DNA from: Chalara sp. BL73
Taxonomy: Eukaryota; Ascomycota; Leotiomycetes; Helotiales
DNA length: 64,000 nt
NCBI GenBank assembly: GCA_918026815.1
Contig: CAKJVC010000091.1
Span: 151,071-215,070 of the forward strand
Direction of reading: 5' to 3'
The notes beneath the pieces were generated by a model. It searched no databases. It was not told the DNA's origin and saw nothing but the letters and a program-made list of their open reading frames with translations. Position numbers and translations under genes: made by a program. Positions 45,417 through 55,054 of this stretch are shown here, one piece after another; position 1 is the stretch's first letter; every line of letters starts with the position of its first letter.

Positions 45417-46847
45417 ACTTAAATGTCGAAAACAACGTTTTTAAAAAAAAAGTATCGACAGTTAAAAAAAAAATTAAGTTTTTAGTAAAAAAACGAAAAA
45501 AGTTTTCGAGTAATTTTTAAAAAGTTTATAAAAAGCACAAAAAGTATTACAACGCAAAATACAAACTAATTTGTTTTTGCGTAAAAAAAAAAAAAATACT
45601 AATTTTGAAAAATATTCGACAACTTAAATTTAGCTGCAAATTTACAAACAAATATTTAAAGCTATTTAAAGTTTTAAAAATTATTAAAAATTACAAACAA
45701 GCTTATAAACTAAAACTACTGCTATTTTACAAAATTTACAATATATTTTATATATTTTTATTAAAGCCGTAGTATAAATGTAAAAAAACCGTTAAAAAAC
45801 CAACGCTAATTTTAGTACAAAAAAAAAAAAGTACAAAATAAAAACTATTTAAATTTACTGAACTACAAAAAAAAAAATAAAGTATTTAATATATTAAAAA
45901 AAATATTTTTTTGCGAAAAATTTATAAAAGCTTGCAAAAAACTTTTAAAGCGCTAGCGAAATAGTACAAAAGTATTACTGAAAAACTATATTTAAAATAA
46001 CAAAAAAATCGAAAAAAAAAAAACAAAAAAAAGCAAAATAGTTAATTTATACTCGAAAACAAACAGCAAAAACTCGAAAACAAAACAATAAATACTCGAA
46101 AACAAAACTAAACGTTTAAAAAACTATCGGCAGCTAAAATATTCGCTATTACTTTTTTTATTACTTTTTTTTCGATTTTTTTTCGACCTTTTTTATTTTT
46201 TATTTTTTTACTTTTATTTTTTTTATTTTTATTTTATTTTTTATTTTTATTTTATTTTTTTTTAAAAACAAACTCTTTTTTATTGTTATTTTTATCGTTT
46301 TTATTTTCGTTTTTGTTTTCGTTAATGCCGGCTTAGCTAATTAAATCGGCTACAAATCGAAAAAAGTTCGATTACTTACTGCTATTTGCTGTAATTTAAC
46401 TAACTTTTACAAAAAGAAATTAGTTTTTTTAGCTTTTGTAAAAAAAGCCAAAAAAAACTGTTTTTACTTTTTTAAAATAAGCTTATTAACGAAACAAAGT
46501 TTTCGAACGATTTTTAATTTTCGAAAAAACTTAAACAATAACTTTACAAAAGCGTTTTTTTCAGTTGTCGAAATCGAAACGTTTTTAAAACAAACGCGAT
46601 TAACGTGCAAAACGACTACTACAACAATAAAAAGCAATCGGCAGTTAGCCGGAGTTAAATCGAAAAAATATCGAAACTACAAAATATTTACAGAAAAACA
46701 TTTAGCTTTAAAGCCGCAGCAACGAAAACATTTAATGCTGTTTTTTTTATCGAAAAAACAATAAATTTCGAGCTTAAAGCTCGCAATTTTCGCGCAGCGA
46801 AAACAAACGGAAATAACCGAAGCCGAAACGAAAACGAAACGCGAAAC

Positions 46848-46920
46848 AAATATAATAGTAATAGTAATAGTAATAGTAGTAATAGTAGTAGTAGTAATAA
46901 TAATATTAGTAATAATATTG
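46848..46920. repeat. AAT/AGT triplet microsatellite
   Basis: An imperfect run of AGTAAT, AGT and AAT triplets within the 3' part of the gypsy element. Confidence 0.9.
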
Positions 46921-47236
46921 CAAAAAAAAAAAAAAAACCCAGCTAAGCAAAAAGAAAGCGCTTATTTATAAACTGAAATTCGACTATTACTTATTTTTAT
47001 TTATAACTAAAAAGCTATTGTTACTGTTACTTATTTATTTTAAAAGTATTGTTAATTGTTTTTATTGTACTTAGTTTTTGCTTGTTATTGTATTTAAGTT
47101 GTTATTTGCTATAAGCTTTTTTCGGTTTACTTTCGATTGCTTTACAAACTAGTTACAATACTAAGCTACAATACTAGTACTTAATACTTACAATATTAGC
47201 ATAAACGTCGAAACAACGTTTTAGAAAAAAAGCCAA

Positions 47237-47440
47237 TGTCAGACGCTAGAATGTCACGTGCTAAAGGGCACTGAGAGAAGCTCGGTAAAAGCACTAAAAC
47301 TTGGCATATATAAGCACGTAGAAAGTCGCCAGAGGTTCGGAAAGTATAAGTAAAAAACTCGGGGCGTAGTAAAGAAAGTAAAGATTAGTCTTCGTATCAA
47401 ATTGCAGTTGACTTGTGCCACCCTACTCCAGCACTTTACA
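47237..47440 (+). repeat. Gypsy 3' LTR (204 bp)
   Basis: Begins TGTCAGACGCT and ends CACTTTACA; followed by ATAAT (47441-47445). It is the partner of 33425-33628. Confidence 0.95.
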
Positions 47441-48179
47441 ATAATTGTGAATATAAAAAATCGGTAAAAAAAAGTACGACTTTAAATAAAATGCTTAAGT
47501 GGCGCATTACGGGATTTTTATGCTTGCGGAGCTATCGAAAAAGTTAAAAATATTAAAGTTTTTATTGCACTTGTTAACGAAAAAATTGTTAATGATTTTT
47601 TACTAAAAACTTTAGTACAACAAATTGTCGATAATCATAACTTTATTGTCGACGAGAAATTGAAAAATAATAAAGTAAAAACTCGGCCAAAAATCACGAA
47701 CTAAAAAGCGTTACACTACTTTTGTCAACTTTAGCGATATAAAAAGCAACAAAAGTACTATTTAAATGCAAATAAGCTGCTTCAAAGTCCGAAAGCGTAA
47801 TTTTCAGTAGAAAAGCAATAACTAATCTGATTTCCGGGCTTATTTTTCTATTAGTAAAAGTTAATAATAAGTTTTATTTTTGAGTTTGTTTAGCTGCAGT
47901 CAATTTTAGTGTATTTACTACTGAAAATAACTTTTAGGGAACAATATATTATTGCTTACGTAAAACCTCTTTACATCGGAAACCTTTATATTTCGGAAGG
48001 TTGTCTTGGAACCGAAGCCTCCGAATTATCCAGGTATGACTGTAGTATTGTGGAAGAGTGAATGTTCAAGGAGCAAAAAGCTGGTTTGGTATTGAAGTCC
48101 CAAAAGGAGTTTATATACAACTGTACAAGTCATGTGCCAGCCTAACACCTGACAAAGCCACCACCTGACAAAGCCACTA

Positions 48180-48370
48180 TTTGACACCCTGACATAACCC
48201 CACTACAGTATTAATCTCATCACGGTGAGTCTCGAGCAACTTCTCTCTAGACTGTAATATCCGACTGTCTAAATAATGTCGTACATCCTCATCATGGGCA
48301 CGGATCTCAAGTATTGTACTTCCGTCAAATCTCTCAGTGATATCAGGGATAAACCTCGAGGTCGCATTAG
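48180..48370 (-). pseudogene. NACHT-domain relic of a second NLR
   Basis: On the minus strand an open stretch reads ATSRFIPDITERFDGS, LEIRAHDEDVRHYLD and QSREKLLETHRDEIN. This is the sensor and early winged-helix region typical of fungal NACHT-ankyrin proteins (TSR, then IRA..EDVxxYL). It differs from the equivalent TSRPYVSLERKL of the intact NLR next door, so it comes from another family member. It is cut off at 48370 and loses similarity at about 48215, ending at a stop at 48177-48179. Walker motifs and ankyrins are absent. About 50 codons survive. Confidence 0.7.
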
Positions 48371-48524
48371 GTGGTGGCGGCGGTCTTGGTGCCTGTTGAG
48401 GGAAGGGCTGAGGAGTTGGCGTTGGCGAATGTAAGGGAGAAGTTGGGGAGCAGGTTGGTGCCGTATAAGTTACCGTGGAAGGTGTATGTGTTGGACGTTA
48501 TGCCGAGGAGTCTAATGGGGAAAG
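48371..48524 (+). pseudogene. C-terminal fragment of an AMP-binding acyl-CoA synthetase
   Basis: The plus frame reads VVAAVLVPVEGRAEEL, VREKLGSRLVPYKLP, WKVYVLDVMPRSLMGK, then an intron-like donor GTATGT. This is the C-terminal subdomain of the acyl-adenylate family ending in the catalytic-Lys motif PRxxMGK. Nothing of the ~500-residue N-terminal part is present: the base before it (48370) is the start of the NACHT relic on the opposite strand. The continuation after the presumed intron is unclear. It is a broken gene fragment. The family activates carboxylic acids with CoA, which would fit the catabolic genes at 10-23 kb, but a link is speculative. Confidence 0.75.
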
Positions 48525-49014
48525 GTATGTTTTTTGTTTTTCGATTTGCTCTTTTGAATGCTTTGTAATATGTTGTATTATTTGTCGAAGTATGTTTTAT
48601 ATCTTTGGACAATCTGGTAATTTACTTTCTGATGTCAGATAGTTACACCTTTTCATGATAGTCCTGGGTGGGAGGGGGAGGAAATATGGCCCTGCTTACG
48701 CGATGTTCTTAATTTTGTTTTATCTCTATACTGATACAGTCCTTCGACAGTTTAAAAACAGATTTTTAAGGCCGCTTGCTTTCCGTCCGAATTAATGGAT
48801 GGCTCCGGCCAGGCGAAATTGTGAACGTATATGTCGAGAACCGCGGACGGGAATATAATAAATTAGGAATTGGCGCAGAGAGGTGTTCAGATAGTGTGGA
48901 TATCTTCATAATTCATTATAAGGGTCTAAAAATCTTGTCCTATCCCGTATAGTCAAGTCTGCCTTCTTTCTTCAAGTTCCATTGTTGTGGAATATACGAA
49001 AGAAAAAAATCAGT
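48525..49014. other. Non-coding, 3' side of the NLR gene
   Basis: Normal composition. It starts with the presumed intron of the synthetase fragment and ends at the NLR stop codon. No gene recognised; it probably contains the NLR 3' UTR. Confidence 0.4.
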
Positions 49015-52000
49015 CTAATCTGTGGCCTCCTCCTCCTCAGGGGGAGGGAATGCTGACGTAAGGAGAGCCACCATCCCACAATCATCTTCTTCGGCATGTT
49101 GAGCATACTCTAGCGCGGTCATGTCGCGAAGAGAATCCTTGACGGTTCCATCAACGCCCTTCTCGATAAACAGGCGAGCTATCTCGACGTCATCCTCAGA
49201 TTGGGGGGCAAACGCTATCCAATGGAGAACCGTCAAGCCTCCGTCATCCAAGGTATGGATATCGGCCCCTTGTGCTACCAACCACTCGACCATCTCCCGG
49301 TTATGATAGCTGATGGCCCGATGTATCGGCCGCTTCCCCTTCTTCCCCTCCGAATCGATGTCTGCTCCCTTGTCTAGCAAAAGCTTTGCAACTTCAAGTT
49401 CTTTACTCACAATCGCGACCTCAAGGAGCGTGTAGTCTGTCTCGAGTGACCTGACATTAGGATTTGCTCCTCTTTCCAGGAGCTCACGCACCAAATCCGT
49501 CATCCCACTCATCACAGGAACGAATGGCACTGACCCGCCCGTAGCATCTTCAGCCTTCACGTCAGCCCCTTTAGCTATGAGAAAGTTGACCATGTCAAAT
49601 TGTCCAGAAATCGATGCACAGATCAGTGGAGTCTGTTCAATGTTATTTCTTGCTTCAAGGATGGCAGCTTGATCGAGGAGCATGGCCGCCCCTATCTCGT
49701 CGCCATTCCTTGAGACAAGGTGAAGGGCAGTATAGCCGCTAGCCTCTTTCGCGTTGACATTGGCACCCGCGGCCAAGAGTAAGGTTATTGCGTCATGAGA
49801 AGACCGCTTGGCGGCAAGATGTAGTGGTGTGATCTTTCGCACATTTGTCACGTTGGGATCCAGCCCTTTCTCGAGACAGAACTTGAGTATCGAGAGAGCG
49901 TTGCGTTCGCATGCCTCATGCAGCACCGTATTTTCGACCCAGTCGCGAGAAGACAGGGGAGGCCCTTTCTCCAGAGTGTCCAAGAACGCCTCCATGTCAT
50001 CATTTGGGACCATTCTAACTGGGGGTTCGCATGCCGCCTCTGTCCTCTTTGATTCCAGGTCTATGCTCGTCTCCAAGTGCTTCATACTTTCGTGAGCGCT
50101 CTCGAACTTCGCGAGGGTCCAATCGCTGTCAGTAGGCACTACACCGGCTTGGATCAAGGCGCCAATGAACTCTGCTCGGTCACCGTACAGCCCAAGCCAC
50201 AGTGGTGTTCGACCGGGGCGGTCCTTCTGGTGTAAATCAATTCCATAGTCCACGAGAAGGCGAAAAATAGGCTCGTTAAATCTTTGAGCAAGAATGTGAA
50301 TGCAATTATAGCCAAATTTGTCCCGGGCGTTGACATTAGCGGATCTCTTCAGGAGAAGCTCGACCACGTCCTTGCGATGGTAGTAACATGCAAGGTGAAT
50401 TGCAGTGCGGTCAAAAAAGTTGGTATCGTCGATGTTCACGCCATGGTCGAGTAGGAACTGTAAATCATCCCGAAGACCTTGGCCGGCTGCAATGTGAATT
50501 GGCTTCCTGTCAACGTCATAATAGTTGACGTCGGCTCCGCTCTCAACAAGAGAGCGGAGAATGCTGTGGTGTCGGAACACAAGGCAAATCGACAATGGCT
50601 TGAAGTGAGGAACAGTGCTCACCGGTTCCTTGGCCCAGTAGACAGAAAACCAGTTTGAAAAAGCTGGCTGTGTTTCGTCATAAAGCTTCAGCAGCTTGGA
50701 TCTGAGAGGTTGGTCAATATCAGGTAGCCTGGCCACATGGGAGTGCCAACGTGTCGCCGAGTATTCTAGGAAAGGGAAGCGCGCCAGATGGCTTCGCGTG
50801 GCCTTTTCAACTTTATCAAGGACTATTCGACGTTGAGCAATGTTCAGTGACTCGAAGGCTGTCTCCGATCCGACGTCGATGGTCGCCTCCGCAGACTTTG
50901 TGTATTGGTCAGGAGGATTCTTTTCAAGGAATACCTTGTGATATAGCGATCCATCAGCGTGGGGAGAGGTATTGGCTGAGCTTTCCAGATACGCGCCCTG
51001 GGTGTAGAGCATCGCCATTTCGCCAGAGACGTAATCACTTGCTTCATATGGAAAGTAAGTCGGCTCCTCGACTTGCGGAAAGCGGTATTCGTCAGAGAGC
51101 TTCACAGTGAGTCGATCTGAGTGAAACTCTTCCAGCAGAAGATATGACGAGCAAAGGTCAGCCATCCAAAGGTGTGTTTCGGTGATGTTTAAAGAATGCT
51201 TCCAAGCTTCGCTGGGAGTCGAACCGCGGTTTCCAGGCTGATGAACATCTTCTGATGTCAGAAATTCTCTCGCAGTCTCGTGTAGAAAGTACAGGTGACG
51301 GTCGAATACCGAAATGAAAAGCCCGCAAACGAGTTTGATGAATTCTTCAAACGACGAATCTCCTTCACAGTCGAGTTCATCATGTCTTCTAGGCGCCTCC
51401 TGCATAGCGAATGCAAAATCGGCCTCGGTGACAGACAGAGGTCTCTCTGCAACCAGAACCAAGCGGAAAATGGTTCTTGCTTCTTCCCTATTGGTAATGC
51501 GAGCAAGCATATCTTCATATGCTTCTTCAACAGTCTTCGGCAAGTTTTTAATTCTTTCGAGTAGCTTTTTCTTGCTCTTTCTGGCGGTGGTTTGCAGCTC
51601 ATCAACTGTCAGGGTCACCCAAAGGTAGGTCCGGTTCCGCACTCCTTTGAGGCTATTTAGAACCAGCTCGTGCACTTCTTCCTCCAGACCCAAATTTGCT
51701 GCGAGTTCACTGACTTTAATTTCCACAACAGTGTCAATGTCGGACTGTATTAGATCGGTATCACCTCGTAGCCATGTTCCCGGTGATTTCTTCTCGATGC
51801 CACGAAGCTTCCGTTCTAACGACACATACGGGCGACTGGTGATGAGAAATTTGAAGACATTGCGGTCCTGACTCTCTGATTGCGACTTGTCCTGGTATTC
51901 TTCCAGGGCACGGAGAAGGTTGTTATAATTCTCATCGCCGTCGCATTCATCCACACCGTCAAGAACAATCACTATGTTTTGAGGATTGTCGTCTTGAGCA

Positions 52001-53517
52001 AAGAGCATCAGAATCTCCCATAGTTTGTCGAAGTTCTCGAGGAGCTTCTCTCCGTCCGCGTCCAGCTTCGGTCGGATGTGTGACACTAGTTTGTGGTGCT
52101 TCGAGGCGAGCTGATGTATGACTGCACAAAGAGCCGAGGTCACGCTTGATTGAATGGCACCTCCGTCTCTTCTGAAGAAGAAGTAGCCTGCAAGCCAGCC
52201 TTTAGATGTGAACTCCTTGTCCACTAGATGCTTAGAAAGGACAGATTTCCCACATCCTGGATCTGCGGTGATCCACAGGAGATCGTTGAACCTTCTGCTA
52301 GACCACTTGTTGTAGGTATTATTCTCGAGAGCCCACTTGCAGGTCTCGTTCACAGCCTCAGCATTACGATTCTTGTAGGACTCGTATTTCGAATTTCGAA
52401 AAGTCTGGAGGGTTGTTTTTTCCGCTTCCGAAAGAGTTGCCTCTTTCAGCCCTTGATTTGAGTCAGGCCCTTTGAACATTGTTAGAAAAAATCACTCGAA
52501 GATAGATCACAAAACGAGGAAAACATATATATTCAACTGTTTGGACGAAGTTCTGAGGCTGTCTCAAATGGCTGACACACCTATAGCAGGATCCATGTAG
52601 GTCAAAAGCTCTTTAGCGCACCCTGCTGCCACCGCTGCCCCATAGGAATGCCAGTCATCGTTCTTGTGAGAATCAGAATAGTCACAAATGCCTCGGATGA
52701 CAATGCAGGGAAAGTCATTACTGAGACCCGCTGCCTCCATCTCAAAGCAAAGAGCGCCCCCGGCATTTTGACTTATCCAGTCCCTAACTCCTGCATCCTT
52801 GATGACTTTGTTTCCTGACGCAATAGTTCCGTAGAAGATGTGTGGCCCAGCAAGCTCCCGTTGTGGAAGTAACCCCCCCCTATCACATTCATCACACGTT
52901 TCGCCAGGCACATGGACAATCTCTGAAGAGAAAAGGAGGTCCTTCTCCGGAGGTGGGCGAGAATATTGTTGAAGTGCTGGGTAGGTCTTTAGCATTTCCG
53001 ACAAGAACTCAGGGATCCTTGACTTGATCCTGTAGTCTGATTGCATCTCCACCACAGCGGTTCTCCATTCAACCGGAGGCGGACAGAGGAACCCTTTGCG
53101 TTCAAAACCGGCTGTTTTCTCTTTTCCGAGGTCATATTGTACGACGCCGCCGTGGGTCCCTTCTGGCATACTGACAACGACATCCCCAAGACGGATATCA
53201 TGTTTCTTGCTCGGAATACCTCCGCCGATGCCAACGAGTAGGCGGAGACTGATCGAAGGAAAGGTTCGCTTCATGTCCGTTGCAACCGTGGCAGCCGCAC
53301 CGATGCCCTGGGAGCCCTGAGGCAGGAATGCGATCGCAACGCTATGGCCGTTCATCTGACCGAGGATGTAACGATTCGAATCGCCGTCCTTCTTGGGCAG
53401 CCGGTCGTGTTCCTCGTTCAACATGTACCTGACGGCACTCATTTCAACCTCGAGAGGACAAATGATCGCGACATGGTAATCCTCATAGTTGAGGCGTTTC
53501 GTGGACTTGGTTGCCAT
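49015..53517 (-). CDS. Fungal NLR: PNP_UDP-NACHT-ankyrin protein
   Basis: Two large frames (53517-52564 and 52479-49015) join through an intron at 52470-52580 (111 bp; GTGTGT donor, CTAAC branch, TTCAAAG acceptor). The join reads DPAIG-PDSNQG in frame. Result: exons 53517-52581 and 52469-49015, 1463 residues. Residues 14-305: nucleoside-phosphorylase-like domain (HVAIICPLEVEM, VGIGGGIPS, FEMEAAG, RGICDYSDSHKN). About 330-720: NACHT with Walker A DPGCGKS (382-388), Walker B VIVLDGVDEC (478-487), sensor TSRP (523-526) and a winged-helix end (LHETAREFL). About 937-1440: ankyrin repeats in a long array (GADVNYYD, HIAAGQG and similar). Such proteins are NOD-like ATPase switches implicated in fungal nonself recognition and incompatibility. 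Cytosolic, no membrane segment. Intact, with normal codon use, amid RIP-degraded DNA. If the intron is retained, two separate proteins result. Confidence 0.93.
52470..52580 (-). other. Intron joining PNP_UDP and NACHT-ANK frames
   Basis: Donor GTGTGT follows codon 312 plus one base. CTAAC lies 12 bases before the acceptor TTCAAAG. Phase 1 joining makes a Gly codon and continues both frames. It contains the stop of the upstream frame and the ATG of the downstream one, so unspliced RNA would show two separate ORFs 84 bp apart. Confidence 0.85.
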
Positions 53518-54230
53518 CGTCCAGGATCTAGTGAGGATAATACTGGAACATAGTAGTAGACAAGACTTTCGAACGGTGAAAACGGAAGGAATGGGATAGA
53601 CTCGCTTGCCGGAGAGAACATTTGAGTGAGAGCGAGTTCGCAGGTTGAGCAGAGGGAGAAGCTCGAGAGCCTCATGGAGGGCGGGGCCGACAGCTGGCAG
53701 GCCAGCGTTGGAAAGAGCTCAGAAGCCATTGTCATCCCACCTGGCACCTACTTACGATGGCTCCCTGTGCTATCCGATCGCCGATGTTCATTCATTTATT
53801 CATACTCGATTCCAGCAGTCCACCGTAGCGACTGCTATGCCGGCATGGTCCAGCTTCGGCGCCGGTTGCCGAGGTGCGCCTTACCGCATTCGGAAATTCG
53901 CACATCACTTCATCACTTTGCAGTGACCAGCAACCTCCTCCACTAGACGATCTGGCTCCTATTTACGACTATTTACATAGGCGTCTCAAGAAGTGCTTTG
54001 CTTCATTTTTTGACAGTGTCAAGCTTTTCGGCTGCCGTTTCTGCTAGCTATTTCGTGTCCCCGCACTTTCAGTTTTTTTCTAGTGTAACGACGCAAGGAA
54101 TCACTGGCTAGAATAGAGGCATATGGGAGTGCGTACAATAGGCTGATAGTGATTGCGTTATAGGTCTAAAGTACTAAGGATACAAAAACATGAAAAGCAA
54201 CTGTAGAGAATAGGAACAGGCTTCGAGTTT
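53518..54230 (-). promoter_or_regulatory. Upstream region of the NLR gene
   Basis: Normal composition to about 54230, then AT-rich. The plus frames at 53626-53946 and 53645-53926 have no domain and overlap the expected promoter and 5' UTR. No binding sites are assigned. Confidence 0.4.
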
Positions 54231-54410
54231 TTTTCGTATTAAGTCTGAAAATTTTTATACTCTGATTATTACTTTTTGCTTTTTTATTATAACTTTTGTG
54301 CCGTGTTTTAAACATACCGATTGTTACATTACTTTTTTTTCTAAAAAAAGCCTATTTTAAATTGCGAAATAAAATAGTTTAGTAATAATTTAGTAAAATT
54401 TCAATGTTAT

Positions 54411-54524
54411 TGTAACGTACAGGGTGGCCTTGGGGCTAGGTAGCTGGGCTTGAGGCTCGTTGGTTGGTATGGTATATATGAAATTAACTAGACACTGCTT
54501 CCCACTAAAAAGTGAGACGTTACA
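54411..54524. repeat. LTR-like unit (114 bp)
   Basis: Begins TGTAACGT and ends ACGTTACA, perfect 8-bp inverted ends of TG...CA type. The flanks GTTAT and AGTAT are not a clear duplication. It abuts the block at 54525-54723. Confidence 0.5.
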
Positions 54525-54723
54525 AGTATAACAAATAAACTATATTGCTAAACTACAATAAAAGTTGAGCACGAAGCTCTTAAACTACGAAGCTATTTTT
54601 ACTTATATACCTCTACATGAGGAGGCAGCCGATTCAACTTGAGTCGGTGCCGAAATAAGCTTAGCGTAACCGAAAAGGGTTTAGCGGTACAGTTGAATCG
54701 AGAGTTGAATCGGCGGTGTAACA
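54525..54723 (-). repeat. LTR-like block related to 27900-28131
   Basis: On the minus strand it starts TGTTACACCGCC at 54723 and contains TATATAAGTAAA and GCTTCGTGCTCAACT, as does the block read from 28131. It also contains the dispersed repeat seen at 23786-23816. Internal inverted copies of AGTTGAATCGGC are present (about 54626-54640 and 54700-54716). Confidence 0.5.
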
Positions 54724-54880
54724 AGCAGCATAACTTTAAATCAACGACCACTCTTGTTTTATAATTAACTCACAGCACAAGCGTATTATAGAATTTAGTG
54801 CCAAAATCTAAAATCTATATTATAAGTAAGTTTGAAAAAGTTTAACTTTGTTTAAAGTAAATCAGCTGACTTACGGTTAT

Positions 54881-55054
54881 TGTCACGGCACGAGCTGTGG
54901 ATCTACAGATACAGAGGGCAGCTGTGGTACTATACGAGAATCTATAGCTAAAGAAGGAAAAGGGAGCTCGGGGAAAGCAGGCTATATATACACGAGGAGC
55001 TCGAGAAGCTCGCTTAATATAGATCACGTGTACTTAAAAGCACGCGACGTGACA
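54881..55054. repeat. LTR (174 bp), same family as 15219-15390
   Basis: Begins TGTCACGGCACG and ends CGACGTGACA; a large part matches the solo LTR at 15219-15390. A purine-rich stretch adjoins its right side (minus-strand GGAGAAAAAAGTAA), as expected of a polypurine tract before the 3' LTR of a minus-strand element. The flanks GTTAT and TTACT do not match, consistent with only one end of the element being present. Confidence 0.75.

Larger units (their letters stand above)
33425..47440 (+). mobile_element. Ty3/gypsy retrotransposon, RIP-inactivated, carrying a copia insertion
   Basis: Two 204-bp LTRs bound the element, and ATAAT duplicates lie at 33420-33424 and 47441-47445. Without the nested copia it is about 6.8 kb. 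In the plus strand pol can be followed through stops: RNase H-like CIDYNNLKYF near 36815; integrase zinc-finger region LAGYFSVRKTRELISRKYY near 37560; then NKYTKLVYYITV and LAEFIYNNFVYTNTGS near 38140. After the copia insertion the reading resumes with YNAKYKLICFCVKKKKIL and KQAYKLKLLL (about 45550-45730). The Trp and Gln positions typical of these motifs are now stops. Confidence 0.93.
31139..48042 (+). mobile_element. Pogo-type DNA transposon, split by nested insertions
   Basis: A perfect 23-bp inverted repeat (CAGTCATACCTGGATAATTC plus GGA) occupies 31139-31161 and 48020-48042, with TA on both outer sides (31137-31138 and 48043-48044). Removing the MITE and the gypsy with one copy of each target duplication leaves about 2.3 kb, a normal size. 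In the plus strand the DDE transposase can be read through stops near 32070-32470: VFNTDETSYY, TSKFSGKKQKKAKIFAFLIC, KLLI*FISKAKQLKCFKVNR, EFLLEFNNR. This is the DDE_1 catalytic region. Many tryptophan codons are now stops. The end of the element is at 47446-48042. Confidence 0.9.

Noticed and set aside
53626..53946. Plus-strand frames upstream of the NLR
   Set aside because: They overlap the expected NLR promoter and 5' UTR and show no domain; one stretch even reads open in several frames, typical of GC-balanced chance frames.
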